Positions 1 through 7,713 of a DNA stretch of 64,000 nt are shown in pieces. The translations under genes and the position numbers were made by a program. Each line of letters starts with the position of its first letter. Within the stretch, counting starts at the first letter, position 1. The notes below the pieces were generated by a model. That model was given only the letters and a program-made list of their open reading frames with translations. It was not told the origin of the DNA and searched no databases. Origin of the DNA: DASQEH01 sp038237745 (GTDB lineage: Bacteria > Actinomycetota > Actinomycetes > Propionibacteriales > Nocardioidaceae); the NCBI GenBank assembly GCA_038237745.1, contig JBBRYJ010000005.1, forward strand, positions 149,134 through 213,133, written 5' to 3'.

Positions 1-1
1 C

Positions 2-172
2 CTCTTCGCGCGCGAGGAGTCCGACCTGCGGTCGGCGCTTCGTCGAAGCGCCGGTGACGACGAGATCGCCGATCGATGGAGGGCCGCCATGTGGACGAAG
101 CGGCCGGGCCATGGCATCGACGACACGTCTTTCCTCCAGCCCAGCAGGCCGATGAGCGCGATCGGAGGCTGA
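2..172 (+). CDS. moaA: GTP 3',8-cyclase MoaA, C-terminal end only
   Basis: The last 56 codons of a gene that enters from the left edge. The encoded tail carries GHGID, a Phe-Leu-Gln-Pro stretch and ends in PMSAIGG. That ending is characteristic of MoaA, the radical SAM enzyme that starts molybdenum cofactor synthesis; its C-terminal Gly-Gly is needed for catalysis in the family. The N-terminal Fe-S domains lie outside the window. The molybdenum cofactor is required by the xanthine dehydrogenase encoded further right. The call rests on the tail alone, but the motif is distinctive. Confidence 0.8.
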   Translation, partial: LFAREESDLRSALRRSAGDDEIADRWRAAMWTKRPGHGIDDTSFLQPSRPMSAIGG

Positions 173-176
173 GGCC

Positions 177-383
177 TCAGACCGCATCGACGCCGCGCAT
201 GAAGCCGCGGGCGTCGAGAAAGGCCGTCAGCGACTCCTGATGGTCGGCGCAGGCAAGCCATGTCTTGCGGCGCTCGGGCGTATGCAGCTTTGGGTTGTTC
301 CAGCGCAGGGCGACGGTGGCGGGCTGGGTGCAGCCTCGCGCCGAGCAGGTCGGCGCCTCGGCCTCCCGGCCGCTCAAGGTCAT
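177..383 (-). CDS. Small conserved Cys/His protein of unknown function
   Basis: A 68-residue protein with Cys13 and Cys18 (C-x4-C) and a later Cys45-x2-His48, a spacing that could bind one zinc. The centre has a Trp-Asn-Asn-Pro-Lys stretch and the run TPERRKTWLAC. Proteins of this look are common small hypotheticals in actinomycetes; I do not know a function. It ends 4 bases past the moaA stop and converges with it. A purine-rich GAGGGGGG lies about 9 nt before its ATG. Confidence 0.6.
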   Translation of the reverse strand: MTLSGREAEAPTCSARGCTQPATVALRWNNPKLHTPERRKTWLACADHQESLTAFLDARGFMRGVDAV

Positions 384-561
384 CGCAGTGCCCCCCTCGC
401 GCGGGTCCAGCCTCTCGTGAAGGAGAAGGTCATGGACCGAGATGAGAAAAAGCGATGCCGGACAGCCACGGGGGGAGGCTACCCGGCACCACTCGCGATG
501 GCCTTCCGACGGGGGGAACGGAACGGCCGGGTGTCAGTGTTGCACGGCTCGTGTCGCAGGT

Positions 562-876
562 CTACCCCCGCAGGTCGTCACCTTGGCCCGGCGTCCCCTG
601 CTCCAGGAGGGGCCGGTCCTCGGCATAGAAGGCTGGCGGACCGGACAGTTGACGTCGGTCCGTCGCGTTGGCGAGCACGACGGCGACATACGGCAGGAAG
701 ACCGCACCGGCGACCAGCACCCAGCGCAACGGCCCGGCCGTGACGATCGCCAGCACGAAGCAGGCGGTTCGTATCCCCATCGAGACGAGGTAGCGGATCT
801 CCCGCCGTCGGATGTCGGCGCTCCGACCTGGGCGCGCGGACGTGATGGCGACTGGCGATTCTGAGTGCGAGTTCAA
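562..876 (-). CDS. DUF3099 family membrane protein
   Basis: A 104-residue protein with the DUF3099 start (ITSARPGRSADIRRREIRYL) followed by two hydrophobic segments, about residues 32-47 and 50-70, and a polar tail. Function is unknown; the family is actinobacterial and is often found beside fabG/inhA-type genes. The start is TTG: a strong GAAGGAG ribosome site sits 8 nt upstream, and no ATG or GTG in frame fits better. The roughly 180 bases between it and the small Cys gene hold no supported gene. Confidence 0.75.
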   Translation of the reverse strand: MNSHSESPVAITSARPGRSADIRRREIRYLVSMGIRTACFVLAIVTAGPLRWVLVAGAVFLPYVAVVLANATDRRQLSGPPAFYAEDRPLLEQGTPGQGDDLRG

Positions 877-949
877 CGGACTCTCCTTCAGTCTCCACGG
901 TACGCCGCCCCTGCCCCGGACACGCGCCCGAGGCTATGCACGTGCGCGA

Positions 950-955
950 TACCGT
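950..955 (+). promoter_or_regulatory. -10 box of a probable leaderless promoter
   Basis: TACCGT fits the actinobacterial TANNNT -10 pattern and lies exactly 6 nt before ATG 962, the spacing expected if transcription starts at the A of ATG. No convincing -35 is visible. The same box-to-start spacing recurs before many genes in this window. Confidence 0.5.
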
Positions 956-961
956 CTTGCC

Positions 962-1018
962 ATGACCTGGGCACATGCACGCACACTGGCCCACGCGCCG
1001 GCGCCGCCGTCGCAGTGA
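962..1018 (+). CDS. Possible 18-residue leader peptide overlapping the debranching gene start
   Basis: A short ORF encoding MTWAHARTLAHAPAPPSQ. Its ATG sits 6 nt after a TACCGT box, and its TGA overlaps the GTG of the next gene as GTGA. The GTG of that gene has no ribosome site of its own, so translation may be coupled to this ORF. The proline-rich end (APAPPSQ) might slow ribosomes. This is inferred from sequence geometry only; short open frames are common in GC-rich DNA. Confidence 0.4.
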   Translation: MTWAHARTLAHAPAPPSQ

Positions 1019-3135
1019 GCCAGGGTCACAGACAGCCCGGGGCGGTGGTCGACGGGAAGGTCGAGCCGGCCGGTCACTCACCCGAAGCGGTCACGCTCAT
1101 CGAAGGGTCGGCCTTCTGCGTCTCCGGCCGCTCGGGAGACATCGAGCCCACGGCTACCCAGGGCCTCTTCCTGCACGACACCAGGGTCTTGTCGCAGTGG
1201 CGCCTGGAGCTCGACGGAGCCCGCCCCGAGCCCCTTACGGTCGTGTCCGTAGAGCCGTACGCGGCGGTCTTCCTCAGTCGCGTGCCGCCAAGCGGCCCGG
1301 CGACGCAGCTCTTCGTCGAGCGTCGGCGGTTCGTCGGTCAGGGGATGCGAGAGGACGTCGTGCTGCGCAACCTCGGCGCCACCCCCGTCAAAGTCGCGGT
1401 GAGGCTCGCGGTCGGCGCCGACCTCGCAGGCCTCTTCGAGGTCAAGGACCGACGAGCAGAACCGCGCAGGGAGGTCTCCGGGACCTTCGGCGACGGCTTC
1501 GTGGCAATCGGCTCGGGCTCTGGCGACGCGAGGCGCGGTGTGCGGGTCAGCGCGCAGGGTGCCACGGCCGAGCCTGGCGCGCTCGCGCTCCTCGCGACCA
1601 TCGCCCCTCGCAGCCAGTGGCGCACCAGCTTCACTGTCACGCCTGTCGTCGGCGGCAAGGAGGTACCCGGGTCGTTCTCCGGCGACGACCCGCACCGTTC
1701 GCAGCCCGCTCTGCGCATGCGGGGCTGGTGTGGAGCGATCTCCACGTTCGAGACCGACGACGGCCTCCAGCGCACGCTCGACAGAAGCCGTGAGGACCTC
1801 GGCGCGCTGCGCATCGTCGACCCTGACCATGTCGACGAGGTCGCCGTCGCTGCGGGGGCCCCCTGGTTCATGGCCCTGTTCGGCAGGGACTCGCTGCTCA
1901 CGTCGTACCTGTCGCTCGTGCTCGGCCCGAGGCATGCTCTGGGTACGCTCCGCGCGCTCGCCAGGAGACAGGGGAGCCGAGTCGACCCCTCGACCGAGGA
2001 GGAACCCGGCCGGATCCTGCACGAGGCTCGCCGGGGGGTCGACTTCCCGCTCGCCCCTGGCGGCAGCGGTGTCTACTACGGCACCGCCGACGCGACCCCG
2101 CTCTTCGTCGTGCTGCTGGCCGAGCTGGCGCGCTGGGGCGTCGCCGCTGACGACGTCAGCGCACTTCTCCCACATGCCGACCGCGCTCTCCAGTGGGTGG
2201 AGACTTACGGCGACCGCGACGGAGACGGTTTCGTGGAGTACGAACGGATGACCCCGAACGGTCTCGTCAACCAGGGCTGGAAGGACTCCTACGACGCGAT
2301 CAGCTTCGCGGACGGAAGGCTGGCGCGGCCGCCCCTCGCGCTCTGCGAGGTTCAGGGCTACGCCTACGCCGCCTACCGGGCTCGGGCAGAGCTGGCTGAG
2401 GCGGCCGGCGACACCGCGACAGCGCGACACCTCGCCACCAAGGCGGACCGGCTCAAAGCGGCCTTCAACGACAGGTTCTGGCTCGCCGACGAGGGCTGGT
2501 TCGCCGTGAGCCTGGACGCGGACAAACGGCCCGTCGATTCCTTGACGAGCAACATCGGGCACTGCCTGTGGAGTGGGATCGTCGATGAGAGCGTGGCGCC
2601 ACAGGTGGCCGAGCGGCTGATGTCACCGGAGATGTTCTCGGGCTGGGGAGTGCGCACGCTGGCTACCTCGATGGGTGCATACAACCCGATGAGCTACCAC
2701 AACGGCTCCGTCTGGCCGCACGACAGCGCGCTCGTCGCCACCGGGCTGATGCGCTACGGCTTCGTCGAGAGTGCCCAGCAGGTTGCGGCTGGTGTGCTCG
2801 ACGCCGCCGAATGCTTCGAGGGCCGGCTGCCCGAGCTGCTCTGCGGGTTCGACCGTTCGCAGTACCCCACTCCCATCGCCTATCCGACGACCTGCTCGCC
2901 GCAGGCGTGGGCATCGGCCGCCCCGCTGCAGCTCATCCGTATCCTGGCGGGCTTGGAGCCGGCGATGCCCAGGCGCCTGGTGGAGCTCACCCCCGCATGG
3001 CCCCGGGGCCGAGGTGTCCTGACGATCGACGGACTGGTACTCGGCGCACACCGCACCACGCTGAGTGTCGACGCAAACTCCGCTCGGTTGTCTGGTCTTC
3101 CCGACGACATCGAGGTGGTTCCAGCCTCGCGGTGA
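1015..3135 (+). CDS. Glycogen debranching-type glycosidase (amylo-alpha-1,6-glucosidase-like)
   Basis: A 706-residue cytoplasmic protein. The N-terminal third is a beta-rich debranching domain of the GDE_N_bis type (GDIEPTATQGLFLHDTRVLS near residues 45-65). The rest is an (alpha/alpha)6 glycosidase domain with PWFMALFGRDSLLTS near 285, GWKDSYDAI near 425 and SYHNGSVWPHDSAL near 560. Such proteins are annotated as amylo-alpha-1,6-glucosidases or MGH1-type hydrolases; the exact substrate is not fixed. An upstream GTG at 865 would add a Cys/Thr/Arg-rich stretch that does not look like protein, so I prefer GTG 1015, which overlaps the stop of the small ORF before it. Confidence 0.8.
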   Translation: MSQGHRQPGAVVDGKVEPAGHSPEAVTLIEGSAFCVSGRSGDIEPTATQGLFLHDTRVLSQWRLELDGARPEPLTVVSVEPYAAVFLSRVPPSGPATQLFVERRRFVGQGMREDVVLRNLGATPVKVAVRLAVGADLAGLFEVKDRRAEPRREVSGTFGDGFVAIGSGSGDARRGVRVSAQGATAEPGALALLATIAPRSQWRTSFTVTPVVGGKEVPGSFSGDDPHRSQPALRMRGWCGAISTFETDDGLQRTLDRSREDLGALRIVDPDHVDEVAVAAGAPWFMALFGRDSLLTSYLSLVLGPRHALGTLRALARRQGSRVDPSTEEEPGRILHEARRGVDFPLAPGGSGVYYGTADATPLFVVLLAELARWGVAADDVSALLPHADRALQWVETYGDRDGDGFVEYERMTPNGLVNQGWKDSYDAISFADGRLARPPLALCEVQGYAYAAYRARAELAEAAGDTATARHLATKADRLKAAFNDRFWLADEGWFAVSLDADKRPVDSLTSNIGHCLWSGIVDESVAPQVAERLMSPEMFSGWGVRTLATSMGAYNPMSYHNGSVWPHDSALVATGLMRYGFVESAQQVAAGVLDAAECFEGRLPELLCGFDRSQYPTPIAYPTTCSPQAWASAAPLQLIRILAGLEPAMPRRLVELTPAWPRGRGVLTIDGLVLGAHRTTLSVDANSARLSGLPDDIEVVPASR

Positions 3136-3204
3136 CGGCTCCCGTGTTCGCCTTCGGGGACCGTACCGGTAGCGTCGGGCGCCGATGGTCGAGAGGAAGC
3201 TGAC

Positions 3205-3909
3205 GTGAGCAGGTCTGTGCTCGTCACGGGCGGGAACCGCGGTATCGGGCGGGCGATCGCCGCGGCGTTCGCCGAGGCCGGTGACCACGTCGCCGTGACC
3301 TACCGGTCGGGTGAGCCTCCTGAGGGTTTCCTCGCGGTGCGGTGCGATGTGACGAGGTCCGAGGACGTCGAGTCTGCCTTTACGGAGATCGAAGCAGAAC
3401 AGGGGCCGGTCGAGGTTCTCGTCTCGAACGCAGGCATCACGCGCGACGGGCTAGTTCTCCGGATGGCGGAGGACGACTGGTCGTCGGTCATCGAGACGAA
3501 CCTGACCGGGTCGTTCCGGGTCGCCAAGAGGGCTGCAAAGGGCATGCTCCGGCTCAAGCGCGGGCGGATCGTCCTCATCTCATCGGTGGTCGGCCTGTTG
3601 GGTTCGGCCGGCCAGGTGAACTACGCCGCCAGCAAGGCAGGTCTGGTGGGCATGGCTCGCTCACTGGCGCGGGAGCTCGGCAGTCGCTCGATCACCACGA
3701 ATGTCGTCGCACCGGGTTTCGTCGACACCGACATGACCTCGGAGCTGTCGGACGAGAAGAAGGCGGAGTACGCCAAAGCGGTCCCGCTGGGACGCTTCAC
3801 CACAAGTGAGGAGGTCGCCGGAGTCGTGCGCTGGCTTGCGTCCGACGAAGCGGCCTACATCACCGGCGCAGTCATCCCTGTCGACGGCGGGCTAGGTATG
3901 GGGCACTGA
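3205..3909 (+). CDS. fabG: 3-oxoacyl-ACP reductase FabG (MabA-like)
   Basis: A 234-residue short-chain dehydrogenase that reduces 3-oxoacyl-ACP with NADPH in fatty acid elongation. It has the cofactor motif TGGNRGIG (residues 8-15), NAG near 75, and the catalytic set Ser127, Tyr140, Lys144 (YAASK). The order fabG then inhA-type fabI matches the fabG1-inhA operon of mycobacteria and other actinomycetes. The GTG start is supported by GAGAGGAAG just upstream. The GTG also overlaps the stop of a 7-codon ORF (ATG 3185). Confidence 0.93.
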   Translation: MSRSVLVTGGNRGIGRAIAAAFAEAGDHVAVTYRSGEPPEGFLAVRCDVTRSEDVESAFTEIEAEQGPVEVLVSNAGITRDGLVLRMAEDDWSSVIETNLTGSFRVAKRAAKGMLRLKRGRIVLISSVVGLLGSAGQVNYAASKAGLVGMARSLARELGSRSITTNVVAPGFVDTDMTSELSDEKKAEYAKAVPLGRFTTSEEVAGVVRWLASDEAAYITGAVIPVDGGLGMGH

Positions 3910-3955
3910 CGCAGACCGCGTACGCCGCCGGGTCCACCACAGATAGGAAAGGTTG

Positions 3956-4732
3956 ATGACGATGGGCATACTCGAGGGCAAGCGGATCCTCGTCGCCGGC
4001 GTGACGTTGGACTCGTCCATCGGCTTCGCGACGGCGAAGGTCGCCCAGGAGCAGGGCGCCACGGTGGTCGTCTCCAACTTCGGCCGGGCCCTGTCGATCA
4101 CGAGGCGCATCGCCCGCCGTCTTCCCACGGAGCCACCGGTCATCGAGCTCGACGTCAGCGACGACGCTCACCTAGACCGGCTGGCCGACGAGCTGGGGAA
4201 ACATGTCGACGGCCTCGACGGCGTCGTGCATGCGATCGCCTACGGGAACCCCGAGACCATCCTCGGCGGGAAGTTCCTCTCGGGACCCTGGGACGACGTG
4301 GCCCAGGCAGTGCGTGTCTCGGCGTACTCCTACAAGTCACTGGCCCTCGCCTGTCTCCCCCTGATGCAGAGGGGAGGCAGCGTCGTCGGCTGCACGTTCG
4401 ACGCGAGCGTTGCGTGGCCGGGGTATGACTGGATGGGTTTCGCGAAGGGCGCGTTGGAGTCGTGCAACCGCTACCTGGCCCGAGACCTCGGGCCGATGGG
4501 GATCCGGTCGAACCTCATCTCCGCCGGCGCGCTGAAGACTCTCGCCGCGAAGGCGATCCCGGGGTTCGAGCTGTTCGAGGGGGAGTGGAAGAAGCGAGCG
4601 CCGCTCGGCTGGGACATGGAGGATCTCGAACCCACTGCCCGCACGATCGTGGCGCTGCTCAGCGACTTCATGCCGGCGACGACCGGTGAGATCGTGCACG
4701 TCGACGGCGGCTACCACGCGATGGGCGCCTAG
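3956..4732 (+). CDS. fabI: Enoyl-ACP reductase (InhA type)
   Basis: A protein of 258 residues that reduces the enoyl-ACP double bond with NADH, the last step of each fatty acid elongation round. The cofactor motif is GVTLDSSIGFATA near the N-terminus. The active site is YDWMGFAK, matching the Tyr-x6-Lys pair of InhA. AGGAAAGG precedes a cluster of possible starts: TTG 3953, ATG 3956 and ATG 3962. ATG 3956 has the best spacing; 3962 would give the usual MGILEGKRILV start. It is 46 bases downstream of fabG and probably cotranscribed. Confidence 0.93.
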   Translation: MTMGILEGKRILVAGVTLDSSIGFATAKVAQEQGATVVVSNFGRALSITRRIARRLPTEPPVIELDVSDDAHLDRLADELGKHVDGLDGVVHAIAYGNPETILGGKFLSGPWDDVAQAVRVSAYSYKSLALACLPLMQRGGSVVGCTFDASVAWPGYDWMGFAKGALESCNRYLARDLGPMGIRSNLISAGALKTLAAKAIPGFELFEGEWKKRAPLGWDMEDLEPTARTIVALLSDFMPATTGEIVHVDGGYHAMGA

Positions 4733-4734
4733 CA

Positions 4735-4769
4735 ACCGTCGTCTCTTACCGCGGTAGGGACGACGGTTT
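4735..4769 (+). terminator. Hairpin terminator after fabI
   Basis: Nine-base perfect arms (ACCGTCGTC and GACGACGGT) enclose an inner palindrome TACCGCGGTA, followed by TTTG. The hairpin starts 3 bases after the fabI stop and precedes the purine operon promoter. Confidence 0.75.
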
Positions 4770-4798
4770 GCCCACGCCTGCCCGGTGAGCCGAGCCTC

Positions 4799-4827
4799 TT
4801 GACGAGGTTCGGCGCTCTCACTAGGCT
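4799..4827 (+). promoter_or_regulatory. Sigma-70-type promoter of the purine operon
   Basis: TTGACG and TAGGCT are separated by 17 bases, close to the TTGACA-N17-TANNNT consensus. Transcription would begin near 4834, leaving a leader of about 50 bases before the permease gene with its GGAAGAGG ribosome site. Confidence 0.65.
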
Positions 4828-4850
4828 GCTCCGCGAGACGGAATCAAAAG

Positions 4851-4863
4851 TCCGCATCGCGGA
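4851..4863 (+). promoter_or_regulatory. Candidate operator in the purine operon leader
   Basis: TCCGC-ATC-GCGGA is a perfect inverted repeat just downstream of the promoter. A second pairing, CGGA (4839-4842) with TCCG (4851-4854) at 8-base spacing, shares the same half sites. The TCCG/CGGA arms recur beside the iclR gene, so this may be a site of that regulator. Binding is inferred. Confidence 0.4.
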
Positions 4864-4881
4864 ACTCCGGAAGAGGCCCTT

Positions 4882-6813
4882 ATGTCATCAGCCACCGTTC
4901 CAGCCCCCGTACCACGAACCAGCGTCAAGCATCCTGTCGACGAGGTGCTGCCAGTTCCGCAGCTCGCGATCTACGGCTTCCAACACGTACTCGCCTTCTA
5001 TGCAGGCGCAGTCATCGTGCCGATCCTGCTCGCCGGAGCCATCGGCCTGAGCACGACGCAGCTCATCCACCTGATCAACGCCGACCTGTTCACCTGCGGC
5101 ATCGCGTCGATCATCCAGTCGGTGGGCTTCTGGAAGATCGGCGTGAGGCTGCCCCTGTTGCAGGGCGTCACGTTCACGGCCGTCTCGCCCATGATCGCGA
5201 TCGGCGTTGCGGCCGGTGGTGGGACCGACGGGCTTCGCGAGATCTATGGCGCCGTCATCGTCGCGGGACTCTTCACCTTCCTCATGGCCCCGTACTTCGG
5301 CAGGCTCATCCGTTTCTTCCCGCCGGTGGTCACAGGCTCGGTCATCAGCATCATCGGCATCGCGCTGCTGCCCGTTGCGGCCACGGACGCCGTCCAGGAC
5401 GGCAACCCGGTCGGCGCCCTGAGCGGTAAGGGCCTGGCGTACGCCTTGTTCACGCTGGCGATCATCGTGCTGATCCAGCGCGTGTTCAAGGGGTTCATGG
5501 CGACGGTGGCCGTCCTTGCAGGCCTCGTGATCGGAACGGTCGTGGCGGCCATGTTGGGCGACGCGCACTTCGACAGCGTCGGCCAGAGTGACTGGGCTGG
5601 TGTGACGAGGCCCTTCTTCTTCGGGATCCCGACGTTCTCGATCACTGCGATCCTGTCGATGATCGTCGTCATGCTCATCACGGCTGTCGAGACCACCGGC
5701 GACGTGTTCGCCACAGGGGAGATCGTGCAGAAGCGCGTCGGCCAGGAGGACGTGTCACGTGCCCTGCGGGCAGACGGACTGGCGACCACCATCGGCGGCG
5801 TCTTGAACTCCTTCCCCTACACGTGCTTCGCAGAGAACGTCGGCCTCGTGCGGCTCACCGGCATCAAGAGCCGCTTCGTGGTGGCGGCCGCAGGCGGGTT
5901 CATGATTGTCATCGGCCTCATCCCCAAGGCCGGCGCCATCGTGGCAAGCATCCCCCTCTCGGTGCTGGGCGGTGCCGCCCTGGCGATGTTCGCGACGGTC
6001 GCCGTGGTCGGGTTCCAGACGCTGTCGCGAGTCGACTTCAACGACCACCGCAACGTCGTCATCGTCGCGACGAGTATCGGCCTCGCCGTCCTCGTCACGG
6101 TGAAACCTGACCTGTACACGGTGGTGCCGGGGGGCCGCTGGAGCGCGATGATCTTCAACAGCGGCATCACGCTTGGCAGCATCACGGCGATCCTGCTCAA
6201 TTTGATCTTCTTCCATGTCGGCAAGAGCTTCGGACCGGCGGTGGCCGGAACGCCCGGAGGCGGCGTCGTCCGTCTCGACCAGGTCAACACGATGAGCTCC
6301 GAGGAGTTCGCCTCGACGTTCTCCGGCCTCTTTCAAGGGTCGCCGTGGGCCGTCGAGCGGGCGTACCAGCAGCGACCGTTCGCTGACACGCAGGATCTCC
6401 GACTGGCCTTCCAGGAGGCGATGTTCTCCGCGTCACGTGAGGAGCAGACGGCCCTGCTCCAGTCATACCCCGACCTCGGTCAGGGTCCCGCCGGACCGGA
6501 GTCCGTTCGGGACCAGGCCGATCTCGGGCTGGGCAACCTGCACGACGAGGACTACGAGGAGTTCACGGCCCTCAACAGCGCATACCGAGAGCGGTTCGGC
6601 TTCCCGTTCATCGTGTCCGTCCGCAACATGGACAGCCGAGACCGCGTGCTCGAGATCGGTCACCAGCGGCTCAGCCACTCACCGAACCAGGAGCGCGCCA
6701 CAGCCCTGATCGAGGTGGCCAAGATCGTCAACAGCCGTTTCGACGACCTGGTAGCCGGCGCCAACCCGATCCACACCTCCCGCACCCAGCGGTTCGACTC
6801 TCTGGACACCTGA
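4882..6813 (+). CDS. Uracil-xanthine (NCS2) permease fused to an OHCU-decarboxylase-like domain
   Basis: A 643-residue two-part protein. Residues about 20-450 are an NCS2/UraA-type permease with many membrane segments, including QHVLAFYAGAVIVPI and the family helix ending ETTGDVFATGEI; this part should take up urate, xanthine or uracil. Residues about 465-643 match 2-oxo-4-hydroxy-4-carboxy-5-ureidoimidazoline decarboxylase (ALNSAYRERFGFPFIVSVR). In active enzymes the catalytic His lies in an AHPDL-like motif; here it reads SYPDLG with Tyr529, and the usual Glu-Gln reads Asp544-Gln. The fused domain may therefore be inactive or altered. The next gene is an intact stand-alone decarboxylase. 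First gene of the purine operon. Confidence 0.88.
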   Translation: MSSATVPAPVPRTSVKHPVDEVLPVPQLAIYGFQHVLAFYAGAVIVPILLAGAIGLSTTQLIHLINADLFTCGIASIIQSVGFWKIGVRLPLLQGVTFTAVSPMIAIGVAAGGGTDGLREIYGAVIVAGLFTFLMAPYFGRLIRFFPPVVTGSVISIIGIALLPVAATDAVQDGNPVGALSGKGLAYALFTLAIIVLIQRVFKGFMATVAVLAGLVIGTVVAAMLGDAHFDSVGQSDWAGVTRPFFFGIPTFSITAILSMIVVMLITAVETTGDVFATGEIVQKRVGQEDVSRALRADGLATTIGGVLNSFPYTCFAENVGLVRLTGIKSRFVVAAAGGFMIVIGLIPKAGAIVASIPLSVLGGAALAMFATVAVVGFQTLSRVDFNDHRNVVIVATSIGLAVLVTVKPDLYTVVPGGRWSAMIFNSGITLGSITAILLNLIFFHVGKSFGPAVAGTPGGGVVRLDQVNTMSSEEFASTFSGLFQGSPWAVERAYQQRPFADTQDLRLAFQEAMFSASREEQTALLQSYPDLGQGPAGPESVRDQADLGLGNLHDEDYEEFTALNSAYRERFGFPFIVSVRNMDSRDRVLEIGHQRLSHSPNQERATALIEVAKIVNSRFDDLVAGANPIHTSRTQRFDSLDT

Positions 6814-7368
6814 GTGGCGATGACGCATACGACACGGGACGCAGAGGCCGACGTCGACCACTTCAACCGAACACCGGAGAGCGAGGCGAGGACGTTGCTC
6901 GAGTCGTGCCTGGCTGTGCCGCGATGGGTCGACGAGGTCCTGGCCGGGCGTCCGTACCGGTCGGGAGAGCAGTTGGTGGGCGCAGCGCGCGCCCTGGCGG
7001 GTGAGCTCACAGCCGACGAGGTCGACGCCGCCATGGCGCGCCACCCCAGGATCGGTGAGGATGCCGGGGCGGCGCACGACATTGAGCACTCGCGCCGGGA
7101 ACAGGCCACGATCGAGGCAGAAGACACGTGGGTGCGCGACGAGCTTGCGGAAGGCAACCGGGAGTACGAGGCGAGGTTCGGCAGGGTGTTCCTGATCCGG
7201 GCAGCCGGTCGCACGTTTCGGGAGGTGCTCGACGAGCTTCGCCGCCGGCTTCAGAACGCTCCCGAGGTGGAGACGGGAGAAGTCGTCGGCCAGCTCACCG
7301 AGATCGCCTCGCTGCGGCTCGAGCGTGTCCTCGCCAACCGGCCGGAACCGCGGGCGGTGACGCGGTGA
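6814..7368 (+). CDS. OHCU decarboxylase, stand-alone
   Basis: A 184-residue cytoplasmic enzyme that decarboxylates 2-oxo-4-hydroxy-4-carboxy-5-ureidoimidazoline to S-allantoin, the last step from urate to allantoin. It keeps His77 in RHPRIG and Glu96 in SRREQ, and has ARFGRVFLIRAAGR plus the usual C-terminal helix ending LRLERVL. Its GTG directly follows the permease stop; ATG 6820 is an alternative start. The GTGA overlap with the next gene suggests coupled translation. Confidence 0.88.
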   Translation: MAMTHTTRDAEADVDHFNRTPESEARTLLESCLAVPRWVDEVLAGRPYRSGEQLVGAARALAGELTADEVDAAMARHPRIGEDAGAAHDIEHSRREQATIEAEDTWVRDELAEGNREYEARFGRVFLIRAAGRTFREVLDELRRRLQNAPEVETGEVVGQLTEIASLRLERVLANRPEPRAVTR

Positions 7369-7697
7369 GCTACGTCACGACGCACGTGCTCGACACGGCG
7401 CGGGGTCGTCCCGGGACGGGTATCGCCCTCAGGCTCGAACGGGTGGCGGAGCCGTCGGAGCTGGTCGCCGCCGGCGTGACGGACGACGACGGGAGGGTGG
7501 ACGACCTCGGACCGGACTCTCTGCCAGTCGGCACCTACCGGCTGAGGTTCGACACGGCGGCGTACTTCGCGGCATCGGGTGATCCGGGATTCTTCCCGAC
7601 CATCGAGGTCACGTTCTCCACCCTGGAGTCCGAACCGCACTACCACGTGCCCCTGCTGCTCAGCCCGTTCGCGTACTCGACATACAGGGGAAGCTAG
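7365..7697 (+). CDS. 5-hydroxyisourate hydrolase (transthyretin-like)
   Basis: A 110-residue transthyretin-related protein that hydrolyses 5-hydroxyisourate to OHCU. It begins with THVLDTARGRPG and ends with YHVPLLLSPFAYSTYRGS, the two signature ends of the family (His near residue 7 and the C-terminal Tyr-Arg-Gly-Ser). Length is typical. The GTG start overlaps the preceding stop as GTGA. It lies between the decarboxylase and urate oxidase genes, which act on either side of it in the pathway. Confidence 0.93.
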   Translation: MSYVTTHVLDTARGRPGTGIALRLERVAEPSELVAAGVTDDDGRVDDLGPDSLPVGTYRLRFDTAAYFAASGDPGFFPTIEVTFSTLESEPHYHVPLLLSPFAYSTYRGS

Positions 7698-7713
7698 GAA
7701 GAGGTCTGAAGTC

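Noticed and set aside
865..1014. N-terminal extension of the debranching enzyme from GTG 865
   Set aside because: The extra 50 residues are Cys/Thr/Arg-rich, have no ribosome site and run across a probable promoter.
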